Origin: Novosphingobium sp.
Lineage (GTDB): Bacteria > Pseudomonadota > Alphaproteobacteria > Sphingomonadales > Sphingomonadaceae
Direction of reading: 5' to 3'
Assembly: GCA_017745295.1 (NCBI GenBank)
Contig: JAGHZR010000009.1
Location: 61,918-125,917, forward strand
DNA: 64,000 bases
In this document: in pieces, positions 38,547 through 49,270 of the stretch
Layout: every line of letters begins with the position of its first letter
How positions within the stretch are numbered: position 1 is the first letter of the stretch
Position numbers and translations under genes: made by a program
The notes under the pieces: generated by a model
Database searches by the model: none
What the model was told of the DNA's origin: nothing
What the model saw: only the letters and a program-made list of their open reading frames with translations

Positions 38547-39574
38547 CTGGCCATGTCGAGGACGATGCGGCCCTCGATCTGGCCCTTGTGCATGCGCTCG
38601 AAGATCGTGTTGATGTCCTCGATCCTCGCGGTCTCGACGGTGGCCTTGACCTTGCCCTGCGCGGCGAAATCGATCGACTCCTGCAAGTCGAGCCGGGTGC
38701 CGACGATCGAGCCGCGCACGGTGATGCCGTTCAGCACCATGCCGAAGATGTTGAGCGGGAAATCGCCCGGCGGCAAGCCATTGAGCGCCACCGTGCCGCC
38801 GCGCGCGACCACGCCCACCGCCTGCGCGAAGGCCTTCTCGCTCACTGCCGTTACCAGTGCGCCGTTGACGCCGCCGCCGGTCTCGCGCTTGATGATCGTC
38901 GCCGGGTCCTCGTTGCGGGCATTCACCGTGATCGTCGCGCCCAGCCTGCGGGCGAGGTCGAGCTTGGCATCATCGATGTCGATGGCCGCGACGTTCAGCC
39001 CCATGGCGACCGCATATTGCACCGCCATGTGGCCTAGCCCGCCGATGCCGCTGATCGCCACGTAGTCCCCGGGCTTGGTGTCGGTCATCTTCAGGCCCTT
39101 GTAGACCGTGACGCCCGCGCAGAGCACCGGCGCGATCTCGGTGAAGCTGATATTGCCGGGAAGATGACCCACGTAGTTGGGATCGGCGATCACATAATCG
39201 GCAAAGCCGCCGTTGACCGAATAGCCGGTGTTCTCCTGCGTCTCGCAGAGCGTTTCCCAGCCGCCGAGGCAATGGACGCAGTGGCCGCAGGCGCTGTAGA
39301 GCCAGGGCACGCCCACCCGATCGCCTTCCTTGACATGGGTGACGCCCGCGCCGACCTGGCTGACGAAGCCAACGCCCTCATGGCCGGGAATGAACGGCGG
39401 GTTGGGCTTGACCGGCCAGTCGCCCTCGGCGGCGTGGAGGTCGGTGTGGCAGACGCCCGAGGCCTGGATCGCCACCTGGATCTGGCCGGGGCCGACTTCG
39501 GGAACCGGCACTTCGTCGATGGTCAGCGGCTTGCCGAATTCACGCACGACGGCAGCCTTCATGGTCTTGGCCAT
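38543..39574 (-). CDS. adhP: Zinc-dependent alcohol dehydrogenase
   Basis: 343 residues, medium-chain type. Catalytic zinc ligands lie in [14 protein letters not shown] and GHEGVGFV; the structural zinc is bound by the [18 protein letters not shown]ys set; NAD is bound at [14 protein letters not shown]. It is close to the AdhP group (ethanol and short-chain alcohols). It is second in the ald-adh-DUF779 cluster and separated from ald by a 97-base spacer with a strong hairpin. Confidence 0.93.
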   Translation of the reverse strand: MAKTMKAAVVREFGKPLTIDEVPVPEVGPGQIQVAIQASGVCHTDLHAAEGDWPVKPNPPFIPGHEGVGFVSQVGAGVTHVKEGDRVGVPWLYSACGHCVHCLGGWETLCETQENTGYSVNGGFADYVIADPNYVGHLPGNISFTEIAPVLCAGVTVYKGLKMTDTKPGDYVAISGIGGLGHMAVQYAVAMGLNVAAIDIDDAKLDLARRLGATITVNARNEDPATIIKRETGGGVNGALVTAVSEKAFAQAVGVVARGGTVALNGLPPGDFPLNIFGMVLNGITVRGSIVGTRLDLQESIDFAAQGKVKATVETARIEDINTIFERMHKGQIEGRIVLDMAS

Positions 39575-39618
39575 TGCAACATTCCTCTCAGAGATGGTCA
39601 GGTGGTCGGGATGAGGAG

Positions 39619-39659
39619 GGCGCGCCCCGCTTACGGGAGAGAGCGGAGCGGGGCGCGCC
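39619..39659 (-). other. Intercistronic GC hairpin between ald and adhP
   Basis: Perfect 13-bp inverted repeat (39619-39631 with 39647-39659, arm GGCGCGCCCCGCT) and 15-base loop. There is no T-run after it on the minus strand, so it is more likely an RNA-stability or partial attenuation element than a full terminator. Confidence 0.5.
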
Positions 39660-39671
39660 GGGGAACGAAGC

Positions 39672-41207
39672 TCAGAAAAATCCGAGCTTCTTGGGACTGT
39701 AGCTCACCAGCATGTTCTTGGTCTGCTGGTAGTGATCGAGCATCATCTTGTGGGTCTCGCGGCCGATGCCGGACTGCTTGTAGCCGCCGAAGGCCGCATG
39801 GGCCGGATAGGCGTGATAGCAGTTGGTCCAGACGCGCCCGGCCTTGATCTCGCGGCCGAAGCGATAGCAGGTATTGGCATCGCGGCTCCACACGCCGGCG
39901 CCGAGGCCGTAGAGAGTGTCGTTTGCGATCGCGAGCGCCTCGTCGGCGTCCTTGAAGGTGGTGACGGAGACGACCGGGCCGAAGATTTCCTCCTGGAAGA
40001 TCCGCATCTTGTTGTGGCCCTTGAACACGGTCGGCTTGACGTAATAGCCGCCCGCCAGTTCGCCCTCCAGTTCCGCTGCCTCGCCGCCGATCAGCACTTC
40101 CGCACCTTCCTGGCGGCCGATGTCGAAGTAGGAGAGGATTTTCTCGCGCTGCTCGGAGGAGGCCTGCGCGCCGATCATCGTCGCCGGATCGAGCGGGTTG
40201 CCCTGAACGATCGCGGCGACGCGCTGGAGGGCGCGTTCCATGAAGCGTTCGTAGATGCTCTCCTGGATCAGAGCGCGGCTGGGGCAGGTGCAGACTTCGC
40301 CCTGGTTGAGCGCGAACATCACGAAGCCCTCGATCGCCTTGTCGAAGAAATCGTCGTCCTTTTCGGCAACGTCCGCGAAGAAGATGTTGGGCGACTTGCC
40401 GCCGAGTTCCAGCGTCACCGGGATCAGGTTCTCGCTGGCATATTGCATGATGAGGCGGCCGGTCGTCGTCTCGCCGGTGAAGGCGATCTTGGCGATGCGG
40501 CTGGACGAGGCGAGCGGTTTGCCCGCTTCGAGGCCGAAACCGTTGACGATGTTGAGCGTGCCCGGCGGCAGCAGGTCGCCGACGATCTCGGCCCAGACCA
40601 TGATCGAGGCGGGGGTCTGCTCGGCGGGCTTGAGCACCACGCAGTTGCCTGCCGCGAGCGCCGGGGCGAGCTTCCAGGCGGCCATCAGCAGCGGGAAGTT
40701 CCACGGGATGATCTGGGCGACGACGCCCAGCGGCTCATGGAAATGATAGGCGACGGTGTCCTGGTCGATCTCGCTGATCGAGCCTTCCTGTCCGCGGATC
40801 ACGCCCGCGTAATAGCGGAAATGGTCGATGGCGAGCGGGACGTCGGCGGCGAGGGTCTCGCGGATCGGCTTGCCGTTGTCCCAGGTCTCGGCACTGGCGA
40901 GGCGTTCGAGGTTCTCCTCCATGCGGTCGGCGATGAGATTGAGCGCGCGCGAGCGCTCGGCCACCGAGGTCCTGCCCCAGGCGTCCTTGGCGGCATGGGC
41001 GGCATCCAGCGCGGCTTCGATGTCGGACGCGTCGGAGCGGGCGATCTGGCCGACAACTTTGCCGGTGATGGGAGACGTGTTGTCGAAATAGCGCCCGGCT
41101 TTCGGGGCGACCCAGGCGCCGCCGATGAAGTTGTCGTAGCGGGCGGCGAAGGGAGCCTTGAGTGCTGAAGGGCTGCGTGCGGCCCGGTCCTGAACAGGTG
41201 CGTCCAC
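39672..41207 (-). CDS. NAD-dependent aldehyde dehydrogenase
   Basis: 511 residues. The general base Glu lies in LELGGKSPN, the catalytic Cys in [11 protein letters not shown], and the NAD site in [18 protein letters not shown]. It resembles the AldA/ExaC acetaldehyde dehydrogenases. The GTG at 41207 has AGGA about 10 bases upstream. It is the first gene of the cluster; the GAF-Fis regulator upstream, with a TGTCTC dyad between them, is the likely activator. Confidence 0.93.
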   Translation of the reverse strand: MDAPVQDRAARSPSALKAPFAARYDNFIGGAWVAPKAGRYFDNTSPITGKVVGQIARSDASDIEAALDAAHAAKDAWGRTSVAERSRALNLIADRMEENLERLASAETWDNGKPIRETLAADVPLAIDHFRYYAGVIRGQEGSISEIDQDTVAYHFHEPLGVVAQIIPWNFPLLMAAWKLAPALAAGNCVVLKPAEQTPASIMVWAEIVGDLLPPGTLNIVNGFGLEAGKPLASSSRIAKIAFTGETTTGRLIMQYASENLIPVTLELGGKSPNIFFADVAEKDDDFFDKAIEGFVMFALNQGEVCTCPSRALIQESIYERFMERALQRVAAIVQGNPLDPATMIGAQASSEQREKILSYFDIGRQEGAEVLIGGEAAELEGELAGGYYVKPTVFKGHNKMRIFQEEIFGPVVSVTTFKDADEALAIANDTLYGLGAGVWSRDANTCYRFGREIKAGRVWTNCYHAYPAHAAFGGYKQSGIGRETHKMMLDHYQQTKNMLVSYSPKKLGFF

Positions 41208-41315
41208 GGAAGTCTATCCTCTCTTGCGGCGCCTGATCTGGCGTCTCGTCGGAGAAGAGTGTTGCGCACTGGAATGGATTGCGAAAGCCGGGTGCGAGGG
41301 CTGCTTGCCCCCGGT

Positions 41316-41333
41316 TGTCTCACCCGCGAGACA
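41316..41333 (-). promoter_or_regulatory. TGTCTC dyad between ald and its regulator
   Basis: Perfect TGTCTC-N6-GAGACA (41316-41333), 109 bases before the aldehyde dehydrogenase start and just after the regulator stop. TGTC-type dyads are used by AcoR-like activators. It is a candidate upstream activating site for the GAF-Fis protein. Confidence 0.5.
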
Positions 41334-41355
41334 GTTTTCTTCGCATTCGGCTGAA

Positions 41356-42327
41356 CTAGCGGGAAAGCCCCGCCTTGGCCATGCGGCGGTAGAGCGTCGC
41401 CCGGCCGACGCCGAGGATGCGTGCCGCCTCGCTGGCATTGCCGCCCGCCTGCGCCAGCGCCTGTCGCAGCACGCTGCGGTCGCTGTCCTCGAACGAGGGG
41501 CCGGGGGAAGCCGCGCCCAGCACCTGATCGAGCGGGCGAGGCCGGGCGAGCAGGGCATCGGTCAGCCGCAGGCGGGTGCGCGCCCCCCGGCTGGCGCCGA
41601 TGACGAGATCATCGCGGTCGGTCGCGAGCAGGGCGGTGCCGTGGACCGGATCGTCGGCCAGGAAAACGATGCGCGATCCGGCGAAATGACGGCAGAAATA
41701 GTCGCGCTCGATCCGCCGCGCCGCGTCGCGCACGAGGGCCGAGACAAGTTCGGCCATCGCCGGTCCATGGTCCTGTCGGTAGCTCGACACGTCGAGGGCG
41801 CCGGCCAGCCGACCGAAAGGATCGTGCAGCGGGGCGTCCATGCAACTGATGCCGACATTGCGACTGGCGAAGTGCTGGTCGCGGTGGATGACGACCGGCT
41901 GATCCTCGAACAGGCAGGTGCCGATGCCGTTGGTCCCTTCCTCGGCCTCGCTCCAGCGTCCACCCTCGACCAGGCCGACGGCGTCGAATTCGGGGGCATC
42001 GCCGTCGCTGACGCGGCGATCGAGGACGATCCCGGCCGGATCGCTGAGGATCACGCCGCAGCCGGACCGTCCGACTGAGCGGAACATCTGGTCGAGTACG
42101 GGGGCGGCGACGGCAAGGAGCGTCTCGTGCTCGGCGCGGTGATGACCGAGGGTGGAAAAATCGACGCGTGCACGCTTGGCACCGGTGCCGGGATCGAGGC
42201 CGTGGTGCAGCAGGGAGCGGCACCACGAAGCGGTGACTGAGGAAAACCCGGCGCTGCTCGGCGAGCGCACCGCGTCCATAACCACATCGATGTGGCGCAA
42301 ACCTGCGCTGTTGCCGTTTCGACTCAT
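41356..42327 (-). CDS. AcoR-like GAF-Fis regulator without an AAA+ domain
   Basis: 323 residues. Residues about 50-220 are the AcoR-type GAF sensor (VILSDPAGIVLDRR, WSEAEEGTNGIGTCLFEDQPV, CMDAPLHDPFGRLAGALDVS). A Fis-type helix-turn-helix ends the protein (LRQALAQAGGNASEAARILGVGRATLYRRM). The central sigma-54 AAA+ domain (GAFTGA loop) is missing, so it cannot activate sigma-54 promoters. ATG 42327 has AGGAG upstream; GTG 42330 is adjacent. It probably controls the ald-adh cluster downstream. Confidence 0.87.
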   Translation of the reverse strand: MSRNGNSAGLRHIDVVMDAVRSPSSAGFSSVTASWCRSLLHHGLDPGTGAKRARVDFSTLGHHRAEHETLLAVAAPVLDQMFRSVGRSGCGVILSDPAGIVLDRRVSDGDAPEFDAVGLVEGGRWSEAEEGTNGIGTCLFEDQPVVIHRDQHFASRNVGISCMDAPLHDPFGRLAGALDVSSYRQDHGPAMAELVSALVRDAARRIERDYFCRHFAGSRIVFLADDPVHGTALLATDRDDLVIGASRGARTRLRLTDALLARPRPLDQVLGAASPGPSFEDSDRSVLRQALAQAGGNASEAARILGVGRATLYRRMAKAGLSR

Positions 42328-42579
42328 CACATCTCCTGGGCAGGAAGATCACCCTGAAAGACGGATGAAGTCAAACACGGCCTGTTCTGGCCAAACCGTT
42401 CATGGTCGCAATCCGACAACCGGCGCCGAAATTCGCCGCGCTTTTCGGGCGTTGCGCTCGATAACGCATCTGGTAGGGATGACGCGCGGCGGGCATTCGG
42501 GGCGACGGACGGACTGTGCGTCGCTGTCAAAACCGCCAGAGTGCGTTCAGGGGCGTTAGCAGATGGTCGTTGGTCGCCG

Positions 42580-44166
42580 ATGACGGCGGAAGAGGATATC
42601 GCAGGGATCGAGGAGACGCGCCGCTACCGCGCGTTTCTGAGCTATAGCCATGTCGACGAGCGCTTTGCCGGCAAGCTGCACCGCTGGCTGGAATCCTACC
42701 GTATCCCGGCGCGCCTGGTCGGCTCCGTCACCCGCTCGGGCGTCGTTCCGCGTCGGTTGACGCCGATCTTCCGCGACCGCGCCGAGCTTGCCGCGGCTTC
42801 CAGCCTCGATCAGGAAGTACGCCAGGCGCTCTCACAATCGGATGTCCTGCTGGTGCTCTGTTCTCCGGCTGCAAGGAATTCGCGCTGGGTCGATGCCGAG
42901 ATCGAGCTGTTCCGCAGCCTCCATCCCGACCGCCCGGTCATCGCCGCGCTGCTGGAGGGCGAGCCGGAGGAGAGCTTCCCGGCTTCGCTGGTCGGCCCCG
43001 ATGCCCAAGGCGTCACCCATGAGCCGATCGCGGCGGATTTCCGCGCCGATCACGACGGTCCGAAACTTGCCCGCCTGAAGATCGTCGCCGGGCTGACCGG
43101 CATCGCGCTCGACCAGATCATCCAGCGCGATGCGCAGCGACAATTGCGCCGCGTGATCGCCATCACGCTCCTTACCGTCCTGCTTACTCTATCGATGGCC
43201 CTGATGCTGATCTTTGCGCTGCGCGCGCAAATGGAAGCCGAGCACCAGAGACGGCAGGCCGAAGGATTGATCGAGTTCATGTTGACGGACCTCAGGCAGA
43301 GGCTGGAAGGCGTCGGCCGTCTCGATGTGCTGCGATCCGTGAACGAGCGGGCGCTCGGCTATTATGCGGACCAGTCCGATCTCGACGGGCTGCCGGTGGA
43401 CTCGCTGGAACGCCGCGCCCGCATTCTCCATGCCATGGGCGAGGACGATCACAAGCGCGGTGACTATGCTGGTGCCGTGGCCAAGTTCGCCGAGGCGCAC
43501 CGCGTCACCGGAACGTTGCTGGCCGCCGATCCCGGCGATGCCTCGCGCATATTCGCCCATGCCCAGAGCGAATTCTGGCTCGGTTACGTGGACTTCATCG
43601 CCGGGCGCTATGACAAGGCGCTGCCGCGCTTCATCGCCTATCGCGCTCTGGCCGAGCATCTGGTCCGCCTTGTGCCGGGCAACCAGGCCTACTGGCGAGA
43701 ACTGGCTTATGCGGAGGGCAATATCTGCACCATCGCCGTCACGCGAAAGGGGCCACCGGACCAGCTTGCCGAGTGCGGCAATGCGCTGCGCACGATGGAG
43801 CGCGTCGCCCGGCTGGCACCGCAGGACCGCAGCGTCGATGCCGACATCGCCAACCGCCATGCCTGGATGGCCGATGCCCTGCGTGCGCAGGGCCGCGATG
43901 CCGAAGCCCTGCAGGAGCGGGCGCAGCAGGCGGCGATCATCCAGCGGCTCATCAGGGAAGACCCGAAGAACGTGACCTACCAGCAGGATTGGATGCTGGC
44001 GCGTTATTCGAACTCGCAATTGCTCTATAGTATAGGCGAGAAGGCGCAGGCCCGACGCATGAGAGAGGAAGCCCGGCAGGACGTCGCCCGGCTCATCGAA
44101 TCCGATCCGGAAAACAACGATTGGCGTATGTGGCAGAGCAAACTGGCACGACCCTTCGAAAATTGA
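42580..44166 (+). CDS. TIR domain - membrane helix - TPR protein
   Basis: 528 residues. A TIR domain (about 14-140) has box 1 FLSYSHVDE, an FRDRAEL segment and SRWVDAEIEL, where Glu107 is at the place of the catalytic Glu of NADase TIRs. A single membrane span (about 192-214) and a TPR region (about 225-525) follow. The ATG at 42580 was chosen because the TIR fold then starts at once; GTG 42541 would add 13 residues. It is the first gene of a three-gene operon. It could be a membrane-bound NAD-cleaving sensor or effector; activity is inferred from the Glu only. Confidence 0.85.
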   Translation: MTAEEDIAGIEETRRYRAFLSYSHVDERFAGKLHRWLESYRIPARLVGSVTRSGVVPRRLTPIFRDRAELAAASSLDQEVRQALSQSDVLLVLCSPAARNSRWVDAEIELFRSLHPDRPVIAALLEGEPEESFPASLVGPDAQGVTHEPIAADFRADHDGPKLARLKIVAGLTGIALDQIIQRDAQRQLRRVIAITLLTVLLTLSMALMLIFALRAQMEAEHQRRQAEGLIEFMLTDLRQRLEGVGRLDVLRSVNERALGYYADQSDLDGLPVDSLERRARILHAMGEDDHKRGDYAGAVAKFAEAHRVTGTLLAADPGDASRIFAHAQSEFWLGYVDFIAGRYDKALPRFIAYRALAEHLVRLVPGNQAYWRELAYAEGNICTIAVTRKGPPDQLAECGNALRTMERVARLAPQDRSVDADIANRHAWMADALRAQGRDAEALQERAQQAAIIQRLIREDPKNVTYQQDWMLARYSNSQLLYSIGEKAQARRMREEARQDVARLIESDPENNDWRMWQSKLARPFEN

Positions 44167-44175
44167 GGTAAAGGC

Positions 44176-44652
44176 ATGTCTACACTAAACTATACGCAAT
44201 ACGGTCTCTCACCTTCCATCGAGCTGGGGCTTTCGGACGATGCCGAAGCGATCCCGTTCAAGGTCACTCTGGAGGTCGATAGCGGGCAGATTTCGCTGAA
44301 CTACGGTGTCGTCGGCGAGGACGTGGATTACATCCCGGTCACCTGCAACACCAAGGTCGAAATCGAACTGGTCGGCGATCAGCTCTATTTCTCGAAAGAG
44401 TGGGATGCGATCACCACCAAGGAAGCCCTGTCTTCCTATTACGGCGGACTTGAGTACAGCAACTACGACAAGGAACTGGATCGTTACAAGACGGTGACCT
44501 TCCAGGCACGCTACAACCAGGGCGGCAAGCTGGGCACCAACCATCGTTTCAACATCAACGTGGACCTGCTGCAGGGCACCCGGTGCGAACCGAGGTGGAT
44601 CGGCCTGACGATCGATCCCGACATCAAGAACCCGCCGCCGAACAAGTTCTGA
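44176..44652 (+). CDS. Uncharacterised 158-residue protein of the TIR operon
   Basis: I do not recognise a family. It is rich in beta-type and aromatic/acidic residues (QISLNYGVVGEDVDYIPV, YYGGLEYSNYDKEL), with no signal peptide or membrane segment, and ends PPPNKF. Nine bases separate it from the TIR gene stop, with GAGGTAAAGG as ribosome site, so it is translated as part of the operon. It could be a partner, inhibitor or substrate of the TIR protein; the operon position is the only evidence. Confidence 0.8.
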   Translation: MSTLNYTQYGLSPSIELGLSDDAEAIPFKVTLEVDSGQISLNYGVVGEDVDYIPVTCNTKVEIELVGDQLYFSKEWDAITTKEALSSYYGGLEYSNYDKELDRYKTVTFQARYNQGGKLGTNHRFNINVDLLQGTRCEPRWIGLTIDPDIKNPPPNKF

Positions 44653-44689
44653 ACCCTGAATTTCAAGCTCCGCGTCCGGAGGTGCCAGC

Positions 44690-46171
44690 GTGACTCTTCC
44701 TGCTCTTGCCAGAATCCGGCAGATCGCGCGTGCGGGGGATACCTGGCGAGCGTGGCGGATGTTCGAGGATGCCGGGCTTTCGGCATCCTCGATGCCGGAG
44801 GCCTTGAGCCTCAAGGGCAGGATTCTGAAGGACCGGGGCCTTCAGGTGCAAGGTCGCGAGCGGGCGCAGCTGCTGGGAGAAGCGCAAAAGGCTTATCTCC
44901 AGGCGGCGGGCGATCGTCCGGCGACATATCCGCTCATCAACGCGGCCACGATCGCGTTCCTGAACGATCGGTCCGAGGAAGCACGGGGTATCGCCCGTCG
45001 CATTCTCGACATCCTTTCCAGCGGCGAGCACGAAGCGGAAACCCGCTACTGGCTCGCCGCCACCGAGGCCGAGGCGCGACTTCTGCTCGATGACAGGCAA
45101 GGAAGCCGCGCAGCACTGGAACGGGCGATGCAGGCCGCGCCGCAAGCCTGGGAGGACCACGCCGTCACTCTGCGGCAGTTCCGCCGGATACTGGATGGGC
45201 TGGGTCATGCGGCGGATTACTTCGACCACCTGCAACCACCGCCGAGCCTCTATTTTTCGGGGATCATCGGACTTCCGCAGGATGAGACCGAAGTGCGGGC
45301 GCGGCTCGACGAAGCGCTGGATGAAATCCGGCCGGGCGCGGTCTTCGGGGCCCTGGCTGCCGGGACCGATATTCTCGTGGCGGAAATGGCGCAGGCGCGG
45401 GGCGCGCATCTTCACGTCGTCCTGCCAACTCCGCTCACCCGTTTTCGCGAAGTTTCGGTGGCGGACTATGGTGCCTCCTGGGCCGAACGCTTCGATCGGC
45501 TGATCGAGCAGGCGGACGTGGTGGAAGCGCTCGATACCAATGCCGATCTTTCCAAAGCAGCGATCCTGAACGGTTCGCGGGTGGCCATGGGTCTTGCCCT
45601 GCGGCATGCTCGCAATCTGGCGACCCGTGCGGTCGCTCTGCACGTCTCGCGCTCGACCGATGCGGCAGGCTGTCCGGAAGCCGAATGGCGGGCGCGGGGC
45701 TTGCCGGTTCGGGAAGTGGTTCTGGCGGAATCTCTGCCTGCACGCAGCGGCTGTCTCAATCCGGCCCTGAACCGCGCGATCATCGCGTCGACGGAAGTCC
45801 TTCCGGTCATCCCCGGCAGCCGATCCGTTGCCGAAATCACCGTGGAAGGGGCGAGCATGCTGGCCTTCGACGACCTCGCGGCCGCATTGAAGCATGCGGT
45901 TTCGCTCTCGCGTGCGATACCGGACGTCCGGCTGGGTCTCGATCATCGTGCCGTGACGCCGGATGAAGATCTGGAGCTTTCGGGCGAACTGGCGATCCTG
46001 CTGGCCCGAGCGGCTCCGCCGGGAAGTATTTGCGCATCCTGGCCGCAGATTGCGGCCCTCGACCTGATTGCGCCGGATCATCGTTTCGAATCGGCGGGAG
46101 AGATCGTCACCACCCTGGGCGACGTTCCGATCGGGCTTTACTGCCCGCAATCCTCCCGATCGCGTTCCTGA
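44690..46171 (+). CDS. TPR protein with SLOG/DUF4071-like domain
   Basis: 493 residues. About 1-165 are TPR-like helices (SLKGRILKDRG, AEARLLLDDRQGSRAALERAMQAAP). About 175-330 hold a Rossmann-like region with ALAAGTDILVAEMAQARGAHLHVVLP, which resembles the SLOG-type nucleotide-sensing part of TRAFs-binding/DUF4071 proteins. A C-terminal domain with unknown fold follows. The GTG at 44690 has CGGAGG 7 bases upstream. It is the third operon gene, convergent with the Crp/Fnr gene (10 bases). A nucleotide-ligand sensor role is inference. Confidence 0.8.
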   Translation: MTLPALARIRQIARAGDTWRAWRMFEDAGLSASSMPEALSLKGRILKDRGLQVQGRERAQLLGEAQKAYLQAAGDRPATYPLINAATIAFLNDRSEEARGIARRILDILSSGEHEAETRYWLAATEAEARLLLDDRQGSRAALERAMQAAPQAWEDHAVTLRQFRRILDGLGHAADYFDHLQPPPSLYFSGIIGLPQDETEVRARLDEALDEIRPGAVFGALAAGTDILVAEMAQARGAHLHVVLPTPLTRFREVSVADYGASWAERFDRLIEQADVVEALDTNADLSKAAILNGSRVAMGLALRHARNLATRAVALHVSRSTDAAGCPEAEWRARGLPVREVVLAESLPARSGCLNPALNRAIIASTEVLPVIPGSRSVAEITVEGASMLAFDDLAAALKHAVSLSRAIPDVRLGLDHRAVTPDEDLELSGELAILLARAAPPGSICASWPQIAALDLIAPDHRFESAGEIVTTLGDVPIGLYCPQSSRSRS

Positions 46172-46181
46172 CCTTTCTTTT

Positions 46182-46835
46182 TCAGCAGATCATTTCGGCG
46201 AGCATGCGCGGGGCGTGAATGGTCAACTGCTCCTCGTCACGGCTGATGATTCCACGGCGGATAAGCGCGGCGATGGCGCGGGATGCGGTTTCGCGGGTGG
46301 TGTTGGCGCCCAAGGCCAGCGTCGTGACGCGCGGCGGAGGGGCGATGCGCTCGCACCCGTTGGCGAGCGCCATGAGTTCGGCATAAACCCGCCCTGCCGC
46401 GCTATAGGTCATCCGGGTGACCATGCGGTCGAGCGCACGGTCGAGCTGCCGGGCCAGCAGGCGCGCCATGCCGGCGGCGATCTGCACGTTTTCCGCCACC
46501 AGTTCGGCAATCTTGCCCGCTTCGGCGCAGAGCAACTGGCAGTCGAGCAAGGCGTTGATCTCGGCGCGGTGGACGGTCGGGGCCGGGTAGGCGCCGAAGA
46601 ATTCGCCGGGACCGAACTGGGCGACTTGCTGGCGCTGTCCTTCCAATCCGTAAGTCTCGACTCGCAGGGCGCCGTCGATCACCAGCCAGCAGTAATGCGA
46701 AGGCTCTCCCTGGTGGGCGAGAACGTCCTTTGCGGAAAGGCGTTGGGGGATGAGGACGCGCGCGAGCGCTTCGGCAGAATGCCGATCGCAACGAAAAATC
46801 GCGGTTATCGCCTCAATCTGAACCTCGAAATCCAA
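46182..46835 (-). CDS. Crp/Fnr-family transcriptional regulator
   Basis: 217 residues. A cyclic-nucleotide-binding-like beta roll (about 15-125) is followed by a long helix and a winged helix with recognition sequence NTTRETASRAIAAL, in which the Glu and Arg that read TGTGA/TCACA half-sites are kept. Only one Cys lies near the N-terminus, so it is not an FNR-type iron-sulfur sensor. No cAMP-binding PxxxR-S/T set is obvious. A perfect TGTGA-N6-TCACA palindrome lies 148 bases upstream (46983-47000). Confidence 0.9.
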   Translation of the reverse strand: MDFEVQIEAITAIFRCDRHSAEALARVLIPQRLSAKDVLAHQGEPSHYCWLVIDGALRVETYGLEGQRQQVAQFGPGEFFGAYPAPTVHRAEINALLDCQLLCAEAGKIAELVAENVQIAAGMARLLARQLDRALDRMVTRMTYSAAGRVYAELMALANGCERIAPPPRVTTLALGANTTRETASRAIAALIRRGIISRDEEQLTIHAPRMLAEMIC

Positions 46836-46982
46836 TGACTCTGCCCCCGAGCCGAGCGTTCACCTCGACAGACCGCCAATCGCCGGGCCGTCCCCATAAC
46901 GGCCATCGTCGATGATGCGACTGCAGCCAGCCTAGCCAATTCTGGCATGGGATGGAATGCCGGGGTAGTCAAATCGCGGCGG

Positions 46983-47000
46983 GTGTGATCCCGGTCACAC
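46983..47000. promoter_or_regulatory. Perfect CRP/FNR-type palindrome
   Basis: GTGTGATCCCGGTCACAC is an exact 18-base palindrome (46983-47000) of the TGTGA-N6-TCACA type. Its centre (46991.5) is 41.5 bases before 47033, with TACAAC at 47021-47026 as -10: class II promoter geometry for the candidate small RNA. It could also serve the Crp/Fnr gene on the other strand. Confidence 0.7.
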
Positions 47001-47032
47001 GATCTCACCATTTCGAAGTCTACAACCAAAGT

Positions 47033-47106
47033 GCGACCCGAAGGCGGCTCGTAACAGAGCAGCCCCATTCCTGGCCCGGAGGTCTTATGACCTTCGGGCC
47101 ATTTTT
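47033..47106 (+). ncRNA. Candidate small RNA
   Basis: The deduced transcript of about 74 bases runs from the predicted start at 47033 to the T-run at 47102-47106. There is no upstream gene on this strand whose terminator this could be: the nearest plus-strand gene ends at 46171 with a convergent gene between. The 5' end is predicted from the CRP-site spacing only. The function is unknown. Confidence 0.4.
47073..47106 (+). terminator. Strong rho-independent terminator without an annotated upstream gene
   Basis: 12-bp stem (47073-47084 with 47089-47100, one G-T pair) with TTAT loop, followed by ATTTTTAC. It defines the end of the candidate small RNA. Confidence 0.85.
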
Positions 47107-47444
47107 ACTGGTACTTTCCGGCTGTCATCCTTCAATCGAGGATGCTTCAGTCAAGGTGCGACCCGCAGGGAGGCGGGGGGACGGGTTCTTTTTCGTCGCC
47201 CCGAAAAATTGCCGCAGAAGGCCGGGTGCGACAAGTGAAAATGAAGTCATTGCGGTGATAACCCGAACGTAACCGTCGCGACCGGGCGGAAAGTAGTGAC
47301 ATCTGCATTCTTGTCGGTGTGCAGACAAATATACAACGAAGTCATTCTGTTGCATTCGAGGAGAAATTCGGCGCAATCGATAGGCTTTCGTCAGCGGAAA
47401 GAAGACCGGATCGGTCCTATCTTGGCGATGTTCCCTGTAGAAAG

Positions 47445-47481
47445 CCCTGTCCTGAAACGATTGCATCGCTTCAGGACAGGG
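47445..47481 (-). terminator. Terminator hairpin of the M28 peptidase gene
   Basis: 12-bp perfect outer stem (CCCTGTCCTGAA 47445-47456 with 47470-47481) continued by an inner CGAT/ATCG stem. It lies 20 bases after the peptidase stop on the minus strand. The T-run after it is weak (CTTTCT). Confidence 0.65.
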
Positions 47482-47500
47482 TCATTACCAGAACTTGATC

Positions 47501-49168
<1,668 letters not shown>

Positions 49169-49270
49169 CGGTACTCCTTTGCCGGTCGGCCGGAAGTTTA
49201 TGGCATGCTGAATCGGTGCGATCCGCTGCCGCCGATGATGACGATCCCCGTCCGCTTGTCGATATGTATA

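Larger units (their letters stand above)
46836..47500. other. 665-base intergenic region
   Basis: No protein gene is convincing here. From left to right it holds the upstream part of the Crp/Fnr gene, a perfect CRP-type palindrome (46983-47000), a candidate small RNA with a strong terminator (47033-47106), about 340 bases in which I see nothing, and the terminator of the M28 peptidase (47445-47481). A GTGCGACCCG string occurs twice (near 47031 and 47157). Confidence 0.5.

Noticed and set aside
41208..41315. Possible sigma-54 promoter (-24/-12) before ald
   Set aside because: The best candidate (TCGCAC-N-TTTCGC) lacks both the GG and the GC doublets, and the adjacent regulator has no AAA+ domain.
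42331..42579. Spacer between the GAF-Fis regulator and the TIR operon
   Set aside because: I looked for operators, direct repeats and a defence-island boundary and saw no convincing structure. GGCCTGTTCTGGCC is the only short symmetry.
46952..47272. 106-codon frame over the candidate small RNA region
   Set aside because: It crosses the strong terminator at 47073-47106 and has no ribosome site or recognisable motif.
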